Source: Actinomycetes bacterium
GTDB taxonomy: Bacteria; Actinomycetota; Acidimicrobiia; Acidimicrobiales; Palsa-688
DNA: 8,939 nt
Assembly (NCBI GenBank): GCA_021798075.1
Contig: JAJZYO010000062.1
Location: forward strand, 1 to 8,939
Direction of reading: 5' to 3'
Shown here: piece by piece, positions 1-5,752 of the stretch
How the letters are laid out: the number at the start of each line of letters is the position of its first letter
How positions within the stretch are numbered: position 1 is the first letter of the stretch
The notes under the pieces: generated by a model
What the model was told of the DNA's origin: nothing
The model's database searches: none
The model's input: the letters and a program-made list of their open reading frames with translations, nothing else
Made by a program: the position numbers and the translations under genes

Positions 1-221
1 GTCACCTCGCGTCCCGAGACCGCCCAGCCCGCCCCTGATGGAGCTTTCGCCCTCTCCCAGCCCTTGGAGAGGTAGGCCAAGATGTCGTTGTCGTCGTTGT
101 CCCAGCTGAGTACCGGCGGAGTGGGGAATTTAGTAGGGCGGACGAGTATGGAGTCGTACCACTCGAGCCAGTTGCTGGCCGCGGGCGGCTCGAGCGCATT
201 CTTGTAGACGAAAGTGGTCAT
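1..221 (-). CDS. Partial small protein of unrecognised family
   Basis: The ATG is at 221-219 and 73 codons stay open to the window edge, so the C-terminus is missing. An in-frame TAG lies 15-13 nt upstream, so this ATG is the first possible start. The protein begins MTTFVYKNALEPP and then has an aromatic and acidic stretch with NWLEWYD, LVRPTKFPTPPVLSWD, YLSKGWERAKAP and GWAVSG. I do not recognise the family. I see no membrane segment and no nucleotide-binding or catalytic motif. It is supported as coding by a second locus at 2652-2488 that encodes a clearly similar peptide (shared RPxxFPTPxV, W-D, YLxxGW, KAP) in the same orientation, with divergence at the DNA level. No Shine-Dalgarno sequence is visible. 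The start codon lies in the loop of a perfect inverted repeat (201-243). Its downstream neighbours are outside the window. Function unknown. Confidence 0.6.
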   Translation of the reverse strand, partial: MTTFVYKNALEPPAASNWLEWYDSILVRPTKFPTPPVLSWDNDDNDILAYLSKGWERAKAPSGAGWAVSGREV

Positions 222-243
222 ATAAGCCGTTTTCGTCTACAAG
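201..243 (-). promoter_or_regulatory. Perfect 13-bp inverted repeat enclosing a start codon
   Basis: CTTGTAGACGAAA (201-213) is repeated exactly in inverted orientation at 231-243, with a 17-nt loop. The ATG of the partial minus-strand gene (221-219) is in the loop, and the inner arm forms codons 4-8 of that gene. In RNA this would be a stable hairpin presenting the start codon in the loop, or in DNA a dyad operator. It is not a terminator, because it has no U-run and sits at a gene start. Which role it plays is not decided by the sequence. Confidence 0.55.
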
Positions 244-262
244 TTTGCAATACGGCCAAAGG

Positions 263-326
263 CAGGCAGCCGAAGGGCCAGGCAGCCGGAGGGCCAGGCA
301 GCCGAAGGGGCAGGCAGCCGGAGGGC
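263..326. repeat. 16-bp tandem repeat, four units
   Basis: Four units of 16 bp (263-278, 279-294, 295-310, 311-326) follow the pattern CAGGCAGCCGRAGGGS, and a decaying fifth unit starts at 327. The variable R alternates A, G, A, G, so there is also a 32-bp higher-order period, as if a dimer had been duplicated. The array lies between the MocR stop (338-340) and the start of the partial gene (221). The 16-bp unit is not a multiple of three and I see no supported coding frame across it. There are no spacers, so it is not CRISPR. With the hairpin at 201-243 this accounts for the gene-free stretch 222-337. Confidence 0.85.
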
Positions 327-337
327 CAGGGGGCGGG

Positions 338-1657
338 TCAGGCCGATCTTCGCGGTGGCCGGCGCAGGACCTCCGACAGGTCGGCCACAAACCGGGCGGC
401 CTCTTCGGGGCGGAGCGTGCCGTGGCCGATGCGGACCGCCGCCGGCGACGCCACCCGGAACCGCGCTCCGGGCGCCACCGCCCAGCCCGCCTCCATGAGC
501 CCGCTCACCACGCCGAACTCGTCGTCGACGGGCAGCCAGGTCGTGAGCCCGGACCGCCCCGAGACCGTGTGCCCGGCGCCGGCGAGGAAGCGCTGCAGTG
601 CGGTCCGCCTGAGCGCGTAGGTCGCCGTCGCCCGCTCGAGCACCTCCCGGATGGACGGGCTGGACCACAGCGCGGCCACCGTGTCTTGGAGCAGGTAGCT
701 CACCCAGCCGGTCCCGAGCGCCTGGCGCCCTTCCACGTTGGCCACGGTCGCCTCGTCGCCGGCGAGCACGGCCAGGCGGAAGTCCGGCCCGAGCCACTTG
801 GAGACCGAACGCACCGTGGCCCAATGCTCGGTCGCCCCCGCCGCCGTGTAAAAGGGGACCCCGGCCACCGACCCGGCGTGGTCGTCTTCGACCACGAGCA
901 CTTCACGGTGCGCACCGAGCAGTTGGCGCAGTTCGGCGGCGCGCCCCGCGTCCCAGGCGGCGCCGGTCGGGTTGTGCGCCCTCGGGGTGAACACGGCTGC
1001 TCTCGCGCCCCGCCTGAGGGCGGCGCGCAGCTCGCTGGGACGGGGGCCCAGGTCGTCGACCGCCATGGGGACAGCCTCCAGGCCCATGGCGGCGAGAAGG
1101 TCGAGCACCGCGCTGTAGCAGGGGTCCTCCACCGCGACCATGTCCCCGGGCTGCAACCACGCCGCCAGCACGCGCTCCACGCCGTCGAGCGCCCCGCCGG
1201 CGACGGCCAGGTGGCAAGGGCCCACGCCATCGGCGGCAAAGTCCTGCTCGGCCACGCGACGGAGCCGCGGGGAGACCGGTGGGTCGGAGTACGAACGCCG
1301 GGACAGCTCCACCTTGGGCAGTTCGGGCAGCAGTTCGGGGTCCGGCTCGCCGCTGCGCAGGTCCCTCACCCCGGGCGGCACCGGTAGGGCGGACCGGGTG
1401 GCCACGGGGGGGCGCTCGCGCACACGCGTGCCGGCGCGGCCCGGGCCCCCCGTCGTTACGCCCCTCCGGGCCAGTTCCTGGTAGGCCGAAGCGACCGTCG
1501 CCGGCGACAACCCCAGTTCCTCTGCCAGGTGCCGGACCGAAGGTAGCCGGTCACCCGGGCCGATCTCCCCTTGGCGCAGGGCGCGCTCGACGTCGTGGAC
1601 AATTTCGCTGGACGTCCGGCCCGCCCCGCGGTAAGGTCTATGTGCTGGTATGTTCAC
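338..1657 (-). CDS. MocR-type GntR regulator with aminotransferase-like domain
   Basis: This 439-residue protein has the two-part MocR architecture. Residues about 14-80 are a GntR winged helix-turn-helix (GDRLPSVRHLAEELGLSPAT then VASAYQELARRG). Residues about 100-435 are a fold-type I PLP aminotransferase-like domain. Visible landmarks are HNPTG (228-232), the acidic VVEDDH strand (255-260), SVSK with the presumed PLP lysine K287, and VRI with R409 in the position expected for a carboxylate-binding arginine. MocR proteins generally bind PLP or an amino-compound adduct as a signal and act as regulators rather than transaminases; that is family knowledge. The start is GTG, with TATAGT 8 nt upstream and no Shine-Dalgarno, so it is probably leaderless. 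It diverges from a PNPOx-like flavin protein, its most likely target. It resembles the PtsJ/PdxR branch in outline, but the effector is unknown. The length is normal for the family. Confidence 0.92.
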   Translation of the reverse strand: MNIPAHRPYRGAGRTSSEIVHDVERALRQGEIGPGDRLPSVRHLAEELGLSPATVASAYQELARRGVTTGGPGRAGTRVRERPPVATRSALPVPPGVRDLRSGEPDPELLPELPKVELSRRSYSDPPVSPRLRRVAEQDFAADGVGPCHLAVAGGALDGVERVLAAWLQPGDMVAVEDPCYSAVLDLLAAMGLEAVPMAVDDLGPRPSELRAALRRGARAAVFTPRAHNPTGAAWDAGRAAELRQLLGAHREVLVVEDDHAGSVAGVPFYTAAGATEHWATVRSVSKWLGPDFRLAVLAGDEATVANVEGRQALGTGWVSYLLQDTVAALWSSPSIREVLERATATYALRRTALQRFLAGAGHTVSGRSGLTTWLPVDDEFGVVSGLMEAGWAVAPGARFRVASPAAVRIGHGTLRPEEAARFVADLSEVLRRPPRRSA

Positions 1658-1687
1658 CGCAATGTACTATAACATTCTTCCGAACTA
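1658..1687. promoter_or_regulatory. Divergent MocR/flavoprotein promoters with shared palindrome
   Basis: This is an AT-rich island in GC-rich DNA. AATGT (1661-1665), ACTATA, ACATT (1672-1676) form a dyad. Its centre reads TATAGT on the minus strand (1671-1666), 8 nt before the MocR GTG, and TATAAC on the plus strand (1668-1673). Both are plausible -10 hexamers, so the two promoters appear to overlap face to face within one palindrome. Neither has a good -35. Binding of the MocR protein here is inferred from position. Confidence 0.5.
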
Positions 1688-1707
1688 ATGAGCCCCGCAT
1701 CCCACGA

Positions 1708-1733
1708 GCCCAGGGAGTCCTTCGGCCCTGGGC
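1708..1733 (+). other. 8-bp stem hairpin just before the internal ATG
   Basis: GCCCAGGG (1708-1715) pairs with CCCTGGGC (1726-1733) across a 10-nt loop. It lies between two candidate starts of the flavin protein (ATG 1688 and ATG 1736), ending 2 nt before the second. If 1736 is the true start, this is a leader hairpin next to the initiation codon. If 1688 is used, it is coding sequence. No T-run follows. Confidence 0.45.
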
Positions 1734-1735
1734 CT

Positions 1736-2368
1736 ATGACCAAGGTCCGCCGGCTGCCCGAGCGTGCCCGCTACGACCGCGCCGCTGTGCACGCCATCTT
1801 GGACGAGGGCTGGGTCTGCCACCTCGGCTTTTCCGCCGGCGACCGCGCCGCGGTGCTGCCCACGCTCTACGCCCGGGTCGAGGACATCTTGTACCTCCAC
1901 GGCGCCCCGGCCAACCACGCGCTCCGCTCGACGGAGGCCGCCGTCGGCGCCTGCGTCGCAGTGACATTGGTGGACGGCCTCGTGCTCGCACGCTCGGCGT
2001 TCCACCATTCGGTCAACTACCGCTCGGTTGTCTGTTACGGGCCGGCGAGCGAAGTCACCGACCTGGAGGAAAAACGGGCAGCCATGCTCGCGATCGTCGA
2101 CCACGTACTGCCCGGCCGGGCCGGCGACGCACGGCCCCCGTCCAAGGAAGAGCTCAGGGCGACGAGGGTGACGAAGTTCGTGATTGCCGAAGCCTCGGCG
2201 AAAGTGCGTGCCGGCGGGCCCAAAGAGGACCCCGAGGACCTGGCCCTCGAGGGCATATGGGCCGGCGAGGTCCCGCTCCGTGTCGTGGCGGGCAACCCCG
2301 TGCCAGACAGCGGTGTGGCGGCGCCGGTGCCCGGCTACGTGCGCCGCTACAACCGCCCTCGCTTGTAG
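1736..2368 (+). CDS. PNPOx-like FMN-binding protein (Pyridox_ox_2 / COG3467 type)
   Basis: This 210-residue protein belongs to the pyridoxamine 5'-phosphate oxidase-like flavin-nucleotide-binding group, a split-barrel fold that also holds the NimA-type proteins. Family hallmarks include RLPERARYD near the N-terminus, AILDEGWVCHLGF (19-32), the LPTLYARV strand (41-48), LYLHGAPANHALR (52-64), and TLVDGLVLARSAFHHSVNYRS (77-97). The later KEELRATRV and SAKVRAGGPK segments also fit this family. The exact substrate is unknown, and true PNP oxidase activity should not be assumed. I prefer ATG 1736 because relatives, from memory, begin close to the RRLPER segment. ATG 1688 gives 16 extra residues and is equally open. 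Neither has a clear Shine-Dalgarno, and a short leader from the TATAAC box could suit 1688. It is divergent from the MocR gene, a pairing common in actinobacteria. Confidence 0.88.
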   Translation: MTKVRRLPERARYDRAAVHAILDEGWVCHLGFSAGDRAAVLPTLYARVEDILYLHGAPANHALRSTEAAVGACVAVTLVDGLVLARSAFHHSVNYRSVVCYGPASEVTDLEEKRAAMLAIVDHVLPGRAGDARPPSKEELRATRVTKFVIAEASAKVRAGGPKEDPEDLALEGIWAGEVPLRVVAGNPVPDSGVAAPVPGYVRRYNRPRL

Positions 2369-2423
2369 CACCGGCGTACGGCGGCGCCAGACCGAGCCGG
2401 CGGGCGATCTCGTCGAGTTCCGG

Positions 2424-2456
2424 GCCAAGATCAGGCCAAGATCAGGCCAAGATCTA
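2424..2456. repeat. 11-bp tandem repeat, three units
   Basis: GCCAAGATCAG occurs at 2424-2434 and 2435-2445, and with two end changes at 2446-2456. The period is about one helical turn, so the units lie on the same face of DNA. It sits 56 bp past the stop of the flavin protein and 32 bp beyond the pseudogene remnant. It could be replication slippage or a small protein-binding array. No spacers are present. Confidence 0.8.
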
Positions 2457-2487
2457 AGACGCGCCAGGCGCCTGGCCGCCACTAGGC

Positions 2488-2652
2488 TCAGGGAGCTTTG
2501 ACCCTCCCCCAACCCTCTGGAAGGTAAGGCAGCACATTGCCGTCCCATGTGAAGACGAGCGGCGTGGGGAACGAAACCGGCCGTACGAGGAGGAAATCGT
2601 ACGATTCCTGCCAACCTCGCGCAGCCCCGGAGGCATAGCCGGCGCCGGCCAC
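2488..2652 (-). pseudogene. Decayed paralogue of the partial gene at 1-221
   Basis: Read on the minus strand from a GTG at 2652, this frame gives 54 codons containing GWQESYDFLLVRP, VSFPTPLVFTWD and YLPEGWGRVKAP, then TGA at 2490-2488. The partial protein at 1-221 has NWLEWYDSILVRP, TKFPTPPVLSWD and YLSKGWERAKAP, so the two are homologous through about 40 residues in one frame. This copy has no ATG and no Shine-Dalgarno, lacks the MTTFVYKN start and its hairpin, and stops exactly where the other continues with SGAGWAV. Past the stop the same frame has a second stop (TAG) and then GAWRV, faintly like the continuation of the intact copy. I call it a truncated remnant. A short functional 54-residue protein is the alternative. 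The 418-bp stretch 2369-2786 otherwise holds only the 11-bp repeat. Confidence 0.55.
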
Positions 2653-2786
2653 GCAGTCCAGGCAAGCCGTGCCCGCCCAAGGCCCGACGGGAGGGCCGGC
2701 AACCGGTCGATGCTCTCAACGTTGGTTTCCCGGCGGTAGGCTTCCAGGCCTTCGGCACCTTTTGCCCGCGTCCAGCGCTGCTCGGT

Positions 2787-3413
2787 CTAGCTGCGGCGAG
2801 GAAGGAGGCCCTGCAGTAGCGCCTCGACGACGCCGGCCACGAAATCTTCGTCCGGCCGGGCCCCGAGCACCTCCGGCCCGAGCCAGATGTCCAGGTACGC
2901 CTTGGAGAAGGCCGCGCCCAAGAGGGCGGCTGCAGCGCCTTCGACCGGCAGCCCCGGGCCGAGACGCCCAAGCTCGTCTTCCGCCCGCAGGTACCGTTCG
3001 AGCTGCCTCAAAGAATGCACCGGGCCCCTGTCCTTCGCGTTGAAGCGCTGCCTTTGCTGCTCGCGAAGCTCGGGGTCGACGATCGACCCGCCCACGAAGG
3101 GCAGCACGGCGCGGAAAAACCGCAAGGCCGCCACGCCAAACTCGCAGAGCGTGCCGCGCAAGGTCCCCTGCCCAGCGAGGCTGGGGAGCTCGGCGACCAG
3201 GGGGAGGAACTCGGGGGCGCTGGCGGCCAGCAGTTCGTGGAAGAGCTCGTGCTTGTCCTCGAAATGCCGGTATATGGTGCCTTCTGCGCACCCCGCCACC
3301 TCCGCGATGCGCCGCGTCGTCGCCGCTTGGAGCCCTTGCTCGTCGATCACCCGTCTCGCGGCCTCGAGGATGGTGTCGCGCAGGTCGCGGCGCGTGGCGG
3401 GCTCAGGCCCCAA
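2787..3413 (-). CDS. TetR-family repressor of the upstream MFS gene
   Basis: This 208-residue protein has the canonical TetR N-terminal DNA-binding domain: ILEAARRVIDEQGLQAATTRRIAEVAG, then CAEGTIYRHFEDKHELFHELL at about 42-62. The rest is a helical ligand-binding domain with an LLGAAFSKAYLDIWLGPEVL segment, typical of multidrug-sensing TetR proteins. The start is TTG, supported by an AAAGGGGG ribosome-binding site at 3427-3420 with 6-nt spacing and by the lack of any ATG or GTG between there and the HTH. It overlaps the last 11 bp of the MFS gene, so the two are cotranscribed and probably translationally coupled. By context it represses the MFS-tetR operon at the palindrome near 5136-5151 and is released by an exported compound. 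The ligand is unknown. It has normal TetR length and no damage. Confidence 0.92.
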   Translation of the reverse strand: MGPEPATRRDLRDTILEAARRVIDEQGLQAATTRRIAEVAGCAEGTIYRHFEDKHELFHELLAASAPEFLPLVAELPSLAGQGTLRGTLCEFGVAALRFFRAVLPFVGGSIVDPELREQQRQRFNAKDRGPVHSLRQLERYLRAEDELGRLGPGLPVEGAAAALLGAAFSKAYLDIWLGPEVLGARPDEDFVAGVVEALLQGLLPRRS

Positions 3414-5064
3414 CGACGGCCCCCTTTGCCCGCTCCGGCTCGGCCATCGCTTCGCCAGCGGCGGCCCGGCCCCGGACGTGGGTGCGCACGAAAATCGCGG
3501 CTATCGCCGATGCCAGCAACGCAAACCCGATCGACACGTAGAGGCCGTCGTGGAGCGCGCCCACAAAAGACTGGTGCACGGCCCCGAGCACAAGCGAGCG
3601 CGCCGGCGCCGGCAAACGCCGCAGGGCGGCGGCGGGCAGAGTGCCCGAGGACGCGGCAGCTCCGAGGCGCGAAGAAACGGTGCCCACGGCCCGGGCCGGC
3701 AACCCAGCCCGGGCGAGCCAAGACGGGAAGTCGCTCTTGAACGCTCCCGTCACCACGGCACCGAGGACCGCTATCCCGAAAACGCCTCCAACCTGCTGGG
3801 AAGTCGTCTGGGTGGCCGACGCCGTCCCGGCGAGGCGCGGCGGCGCAGAGCTCATCACCGCCGATGACAGGGGCGCCATAGTGAGCGCCATGCCGGCGCC
3901 CATCGCCACCATGGCCGGGAAGATCACGTCCAGGTAGCCCGAACTGGCTTGCATGCGAAGCGACAGCGCCAGGCCGCCGGCGAGGACTGCGGTCCCCCCG
4001 GCCATAAACCAGCGCGAGCCGTAGCGGTCGGAGAGCCGCCCGGAGACCGGCGCGATCAAGAGGATCATGACCGTAAAGGGGACCATCCTTATGCCGGTCG
4101 CGACCGGGTCGTAACCGATCACGTTCTGTAGGTAGAGCGACATGAAAAAGGTCATGCCGAAGAGGGCAAAAAAGACCGCTACCGCCGTGGCGATCGCGGC
4201 AGAAAGGGTGGGGTTGGAAAAGAGCTTCAACGGCAGCATGGGCGAGTCGCTACGAGCCTCCACCCACAAAAACGTGACCAGGAGGAGCGCCGCCAATGCG
4301 AACGAGCCGAGTATGAGCGGGCTCGTCCAGCCCTTGGAGTTGCCCTCGATCGTCGCATAGACGAGGAAGAAGAGGCCGAGCGTCCCGCTCACCGCCCCCG
4401 GCGGGTCGATGCGCCGGGCGCGGGAAAGGTCCCTCGAGTCGGCCACGACGAGCGAAGTGAGCACCACTGCGACGGCCCCAACAGGCACATTGATGAAAAA
4501 GATCGACTGCCAGTTGACGTTTTGGACGAGGTAGCCCCCGATGAGCGGGCCGACGGCCACTGCCACGCCGGACATGGCCGACCAGACCCCGATGGCGGCA
4601 CCCCTTTCCCTCCCCTGGAAGGTGGCAGAAATGATGGCCAAAGAACCAGGTAGCAAGAGCGAGCCGCCAGCACCCTGCAGCGCGCGGAATGCGATCAGCT
4701 CCCCGATGCTCGACGAAAGCCCGCACAGCAAAGACCCGGTCGTGAACACCACGAGCCCGAGGATGAAAAACTTCTTGCGCCCGAAGCGGTCCGCGAGGGT
4801 GCCGCCGCTCAGCATGAAGCTGGCAAAAGTGAGCGTGTAGGCATCGATTATCCACTGCAGGTCCGACACGCCCGCGCCCAGCTTGCGGTGGATGGTAGGG
4901 AGGGCGACGTTCACGACGAGGCTGTCGAGCATGGGCATGAAGAGCCCGAAGACCATGGCGACCAGCACCCACCACTTGTTTTTCTCCCGCCTCCCCGCCG
5001 CCGCAGTGGCTCGCAGGGAGCCGGCGCCGGCTCTCGCCTGGTTGAACTGGCCCGACTCGCTCAT
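3403..5064 (-). CDS. DHA2-type 14-TM MFS drug efflux transporter (EmrB/QacA-like)
   Basis: This 553-residue membrane protein should exchange protons for small toxic molecules across the cytoplasmic membrane. Residues 1-30 are a hydrophilic N-terminal tail. TM1 carries the DHA2 signature LDSLVVNVALPTI (46-58). Motif A is GGTLADRFGRKK (87-98). TM5 has the antiporter motif C in SGVAVAVGPLIGG (165-177), followed by NWQSIFFINVPVG. A long non-membrane loop rich in Ala, Ser and Leu before the last helix (LPARAVGTVSSRLG to VHQSFVGALHDGL) is usual for the EmrB group. The length fits 14-TM members. ATG 5064 has a GGAAAGGGAGGG ribosome-binding region just upstream. Its stop lies within the tetR start region. 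The upstream promoter contains a TetR-like operator. The substrate cannot be told from sequence. Confidence 0.93.
   Translation of the reverse strand: MSESGQFNQARAGAGSLRATAAAGRREKNKWWVLVAMVFGLFMPMLDSLVVNVALPTIHRKLGAGVSDLQWIIDAYTLTFASFMLSGGTLADRFGRKKFFILGLVVFTTGSLLCGLSSSIGELIAFRALQGAGGSLLLPGSLAIISATFQGRERGAAIGVWSAMSGVAVAVGPLIGGYLVQNVNWQSIFFINVPVGAVAVVLTSLVVADSRDLSRARRIDPPGAVSGTLGLFFLVYATIEGNSKGWTSPLILGSFALAALLLVTFLWVEARSDSPMLPLKLFSNPTLSAAIATAVAVFFALFGMTFFMSLYLQNVIGYDPVATGIRMVPFTVMILLIAPVSGRLSDRYGSRWFMAGGTAVLAGGLALSLRMQASSGYLDVIFPAMVAMGAGMALTMAPLSSAVMSSAPPRLAGTASATQTTSQQVGGVFGIAVLGAVVTGAFKSDFPSWLARAGLPARAVGTVSSRLGAAASSGTLPAAALRRLPAPARSLVLGAVHQSFVGALHDGLYVSIGFALLASAIAAIFVRTHVRGRAAAGEAMAEPERAKGAVVGA
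3420..3427 (-). promoter_or_regulatory. Ribosome-binding site fixing the TTG start of tetR
   Basis: AAAGGGGG on the minus strand lies 6 nt before TTG 3413-3411 and inside the last codons of the MFS gene. It is a strong purine run in the right place and is the main reason for accepting a TTG start. Confidence 0.7.
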
Positions 5065-5127
5065 GGCGCCCTCCCTTTCCTGGTGCGCTGCTCCTCGTCT
5101 TTTTGCGAGCGCCCGCCCGCCGGCATC

Positions 5128-5157
5128 ACATTAGCGAGTGAGCACTCACTCACGCAA
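5128..5157 (-). promoter_or_regulatory. MFS-tetR promoter with TetR-like operator in the spacer
   Basis: On the minus strand TTGCGT (5157-5152) and TAATGT (5133-5128) are spaced by 18 bp. The spacer is almost wholly the dyad GAGTGAG (5136-5142), CA, CTCACTC (5145-5151). AGTGAG/CTCACT dyads are common TetR-family operators. A repressor bound here would block RNA polymerase directly. The predicted leader to ATG 5064 is about 57 nt. The palindrome is seen directly; promoter and binding are inferred. Confidence 0.7.
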
Positions 5158-5162
5158 GCTGG

Positions 5163-5675
5163 CTACCAGCGCCCGGTGTGCACTACCTCTTCGAAGGGGC
5201 GCCGGTTGAGCCGGGCGAGGGGCCGGAGGGGCCGGCCGGCCGGGTACCCGAAGGCGATGAAATAGGCCGGGTCGCGGTCTTCGGGCAGCCCGAGCACCCG
5301 GCGGACGACCGCCTTGTCGCCCGTCGAGGCGTGCCCGCTCCCGATACCGAGGTCGGCGGCCGCCAGCATCATTTGGAGGGTCGCTTGGCCGGCGTCGAAG
5401 AGGTCGAGCTCGTGGGCATTGGCTTCGGCCTTGGGCAGCACGAGGGTCACCGTCGCCGCGGACGTCGCGACGTGGCCCGCGCCCTGCCACGCCTTGGCTA
5501 GCTCTTGGAGCTGGGCGCGGTCAGTCGACACGACGAAGTCCCGCCTCTGGCGGTTGTTGGCCGACGGCGCTCTGCGGCCCGCCTCCAGGATGCGGCGCAG
5601 GTCCTCCTCTGCGATCGCCTTGTCCCGGAAAGAACGTACGTTGCGCCGCGCCCTGATGGCGTCCCATGTGTCCAT
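5163..5675 (-). CDS. Small nitroreductase-family flavoprotein
   Basis: This 170-residue protein has the FMN-dependent nitroreductase fold. The N-terminal phosphate-binding segment is AIRARRNVRSFRDKAI (6-21). EAGRRAPSANNRQRRDFVV (31-49) is the conserved APS-x-N flavin-contact region. DAGQATLQMMLAAADLGIGSG (94-114) is the helix that packs on FMN and the dimer partner. The ending AFGYPAGRP then RRPFEEVVHTGRW is typical of the family. It presumably uses NAD(P)H to reduce nitro groups, quinones or similar substrates in the cytosol; the true substrate is unknown. The usual QPW after the Asn pair is QRR here, a common subfamily variation. The stop lies 98 nt upstream of the MFS start on the same strand, but the operator-bearing promoter between them suggests separate control. 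No Shine-Dalgarno is seen, and a TAGTGT box 6 nt before the ATG suggests a leaderless message. Confidence 0.9.
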   Translation of the reverse strand: MDTWDAIRARRNVRSFRDKAIAEEDLRRILEAGRRAPSANNRQRRDFVVSTDRAQLQELAKAWQGAGHVATSAATVTLVLPKAEANAHELDLFDAGQATLQMMLAAADLGIGSGHASTGDKAVVRRVLGLPEDRDPAYFIAFGYPAGRPLRPLARLNRRPFEEVVHTGRW

Positions 5676-5687
5676 ATCGGGACACTA
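5668..5687 (-). promoter_or_regulatory. Inverted repeat and -10-like box at nitroreductase start
   Basis: GTGTCC (5668-5673) and GGACAC (5680-5685) form a 6-bp dyad around the ATG (5675-5673). A second overlapping dyad, GTCCC (5661-5665) with GGGAC (5679-5683), shares bases. On the minus strand TAGTGT (5687-5682) ends 6 nt before the ATG, consistent with leaderless transcription. A protein bound at the dyad would cover both -10 and start. No convincing -35 is seen. Confidence 0.4.
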
Positions 5688-5752
5688 CCGTTGCCATCTG
5701 CGCTCGCCGCGTTTTAGCGAGCTACGCCCGTGGCGCGCCAGGTGGACGCGGG

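Noticed and set aside
263..326. CRISPR array
   Set aside because: The repeats are contiguous with no unique spacers, and no cas gene is present.
245..1387. 380-codon plus-strand open frame
   Set aside because: It lies antisense to the MocR gene, its sequence is Arg/Gly/Pro/Ala-rich without family features, and it begins within the 16-bp repeat. It is a GC-rich shadow frame.
1279..2457. 392-codon plus-strand open frame
   Set aside because: It crosses the MocR start, the divergent promoter and the flavoprotein in another frame; its composition is Arg/Pro-rich and without motifs.
1685..2971. 428-codon minus-strand open frame
   Set aside because: It is antisense to the flavoprotein and overlaps the TetR 3' end. 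The peptide has no recognisable domain; the pseudogene similarity is in a different frame.
5158..5170. GCTGG-CTA-CCAGC hairpin at the nitroreductase stop as a terminator
   Set aside because: The stem is only 5 bp with a 3-nt loop, and no T-run follows on the minus strand.
5702..5722. GCTCGC/GCGAGC stem between the GlsB-like gene and the nitroreductase as a terminator
   Set aside because: It is a 6-bp stem with a 9-nt loop and no T-run in the minus-strand direction; too weak to call.
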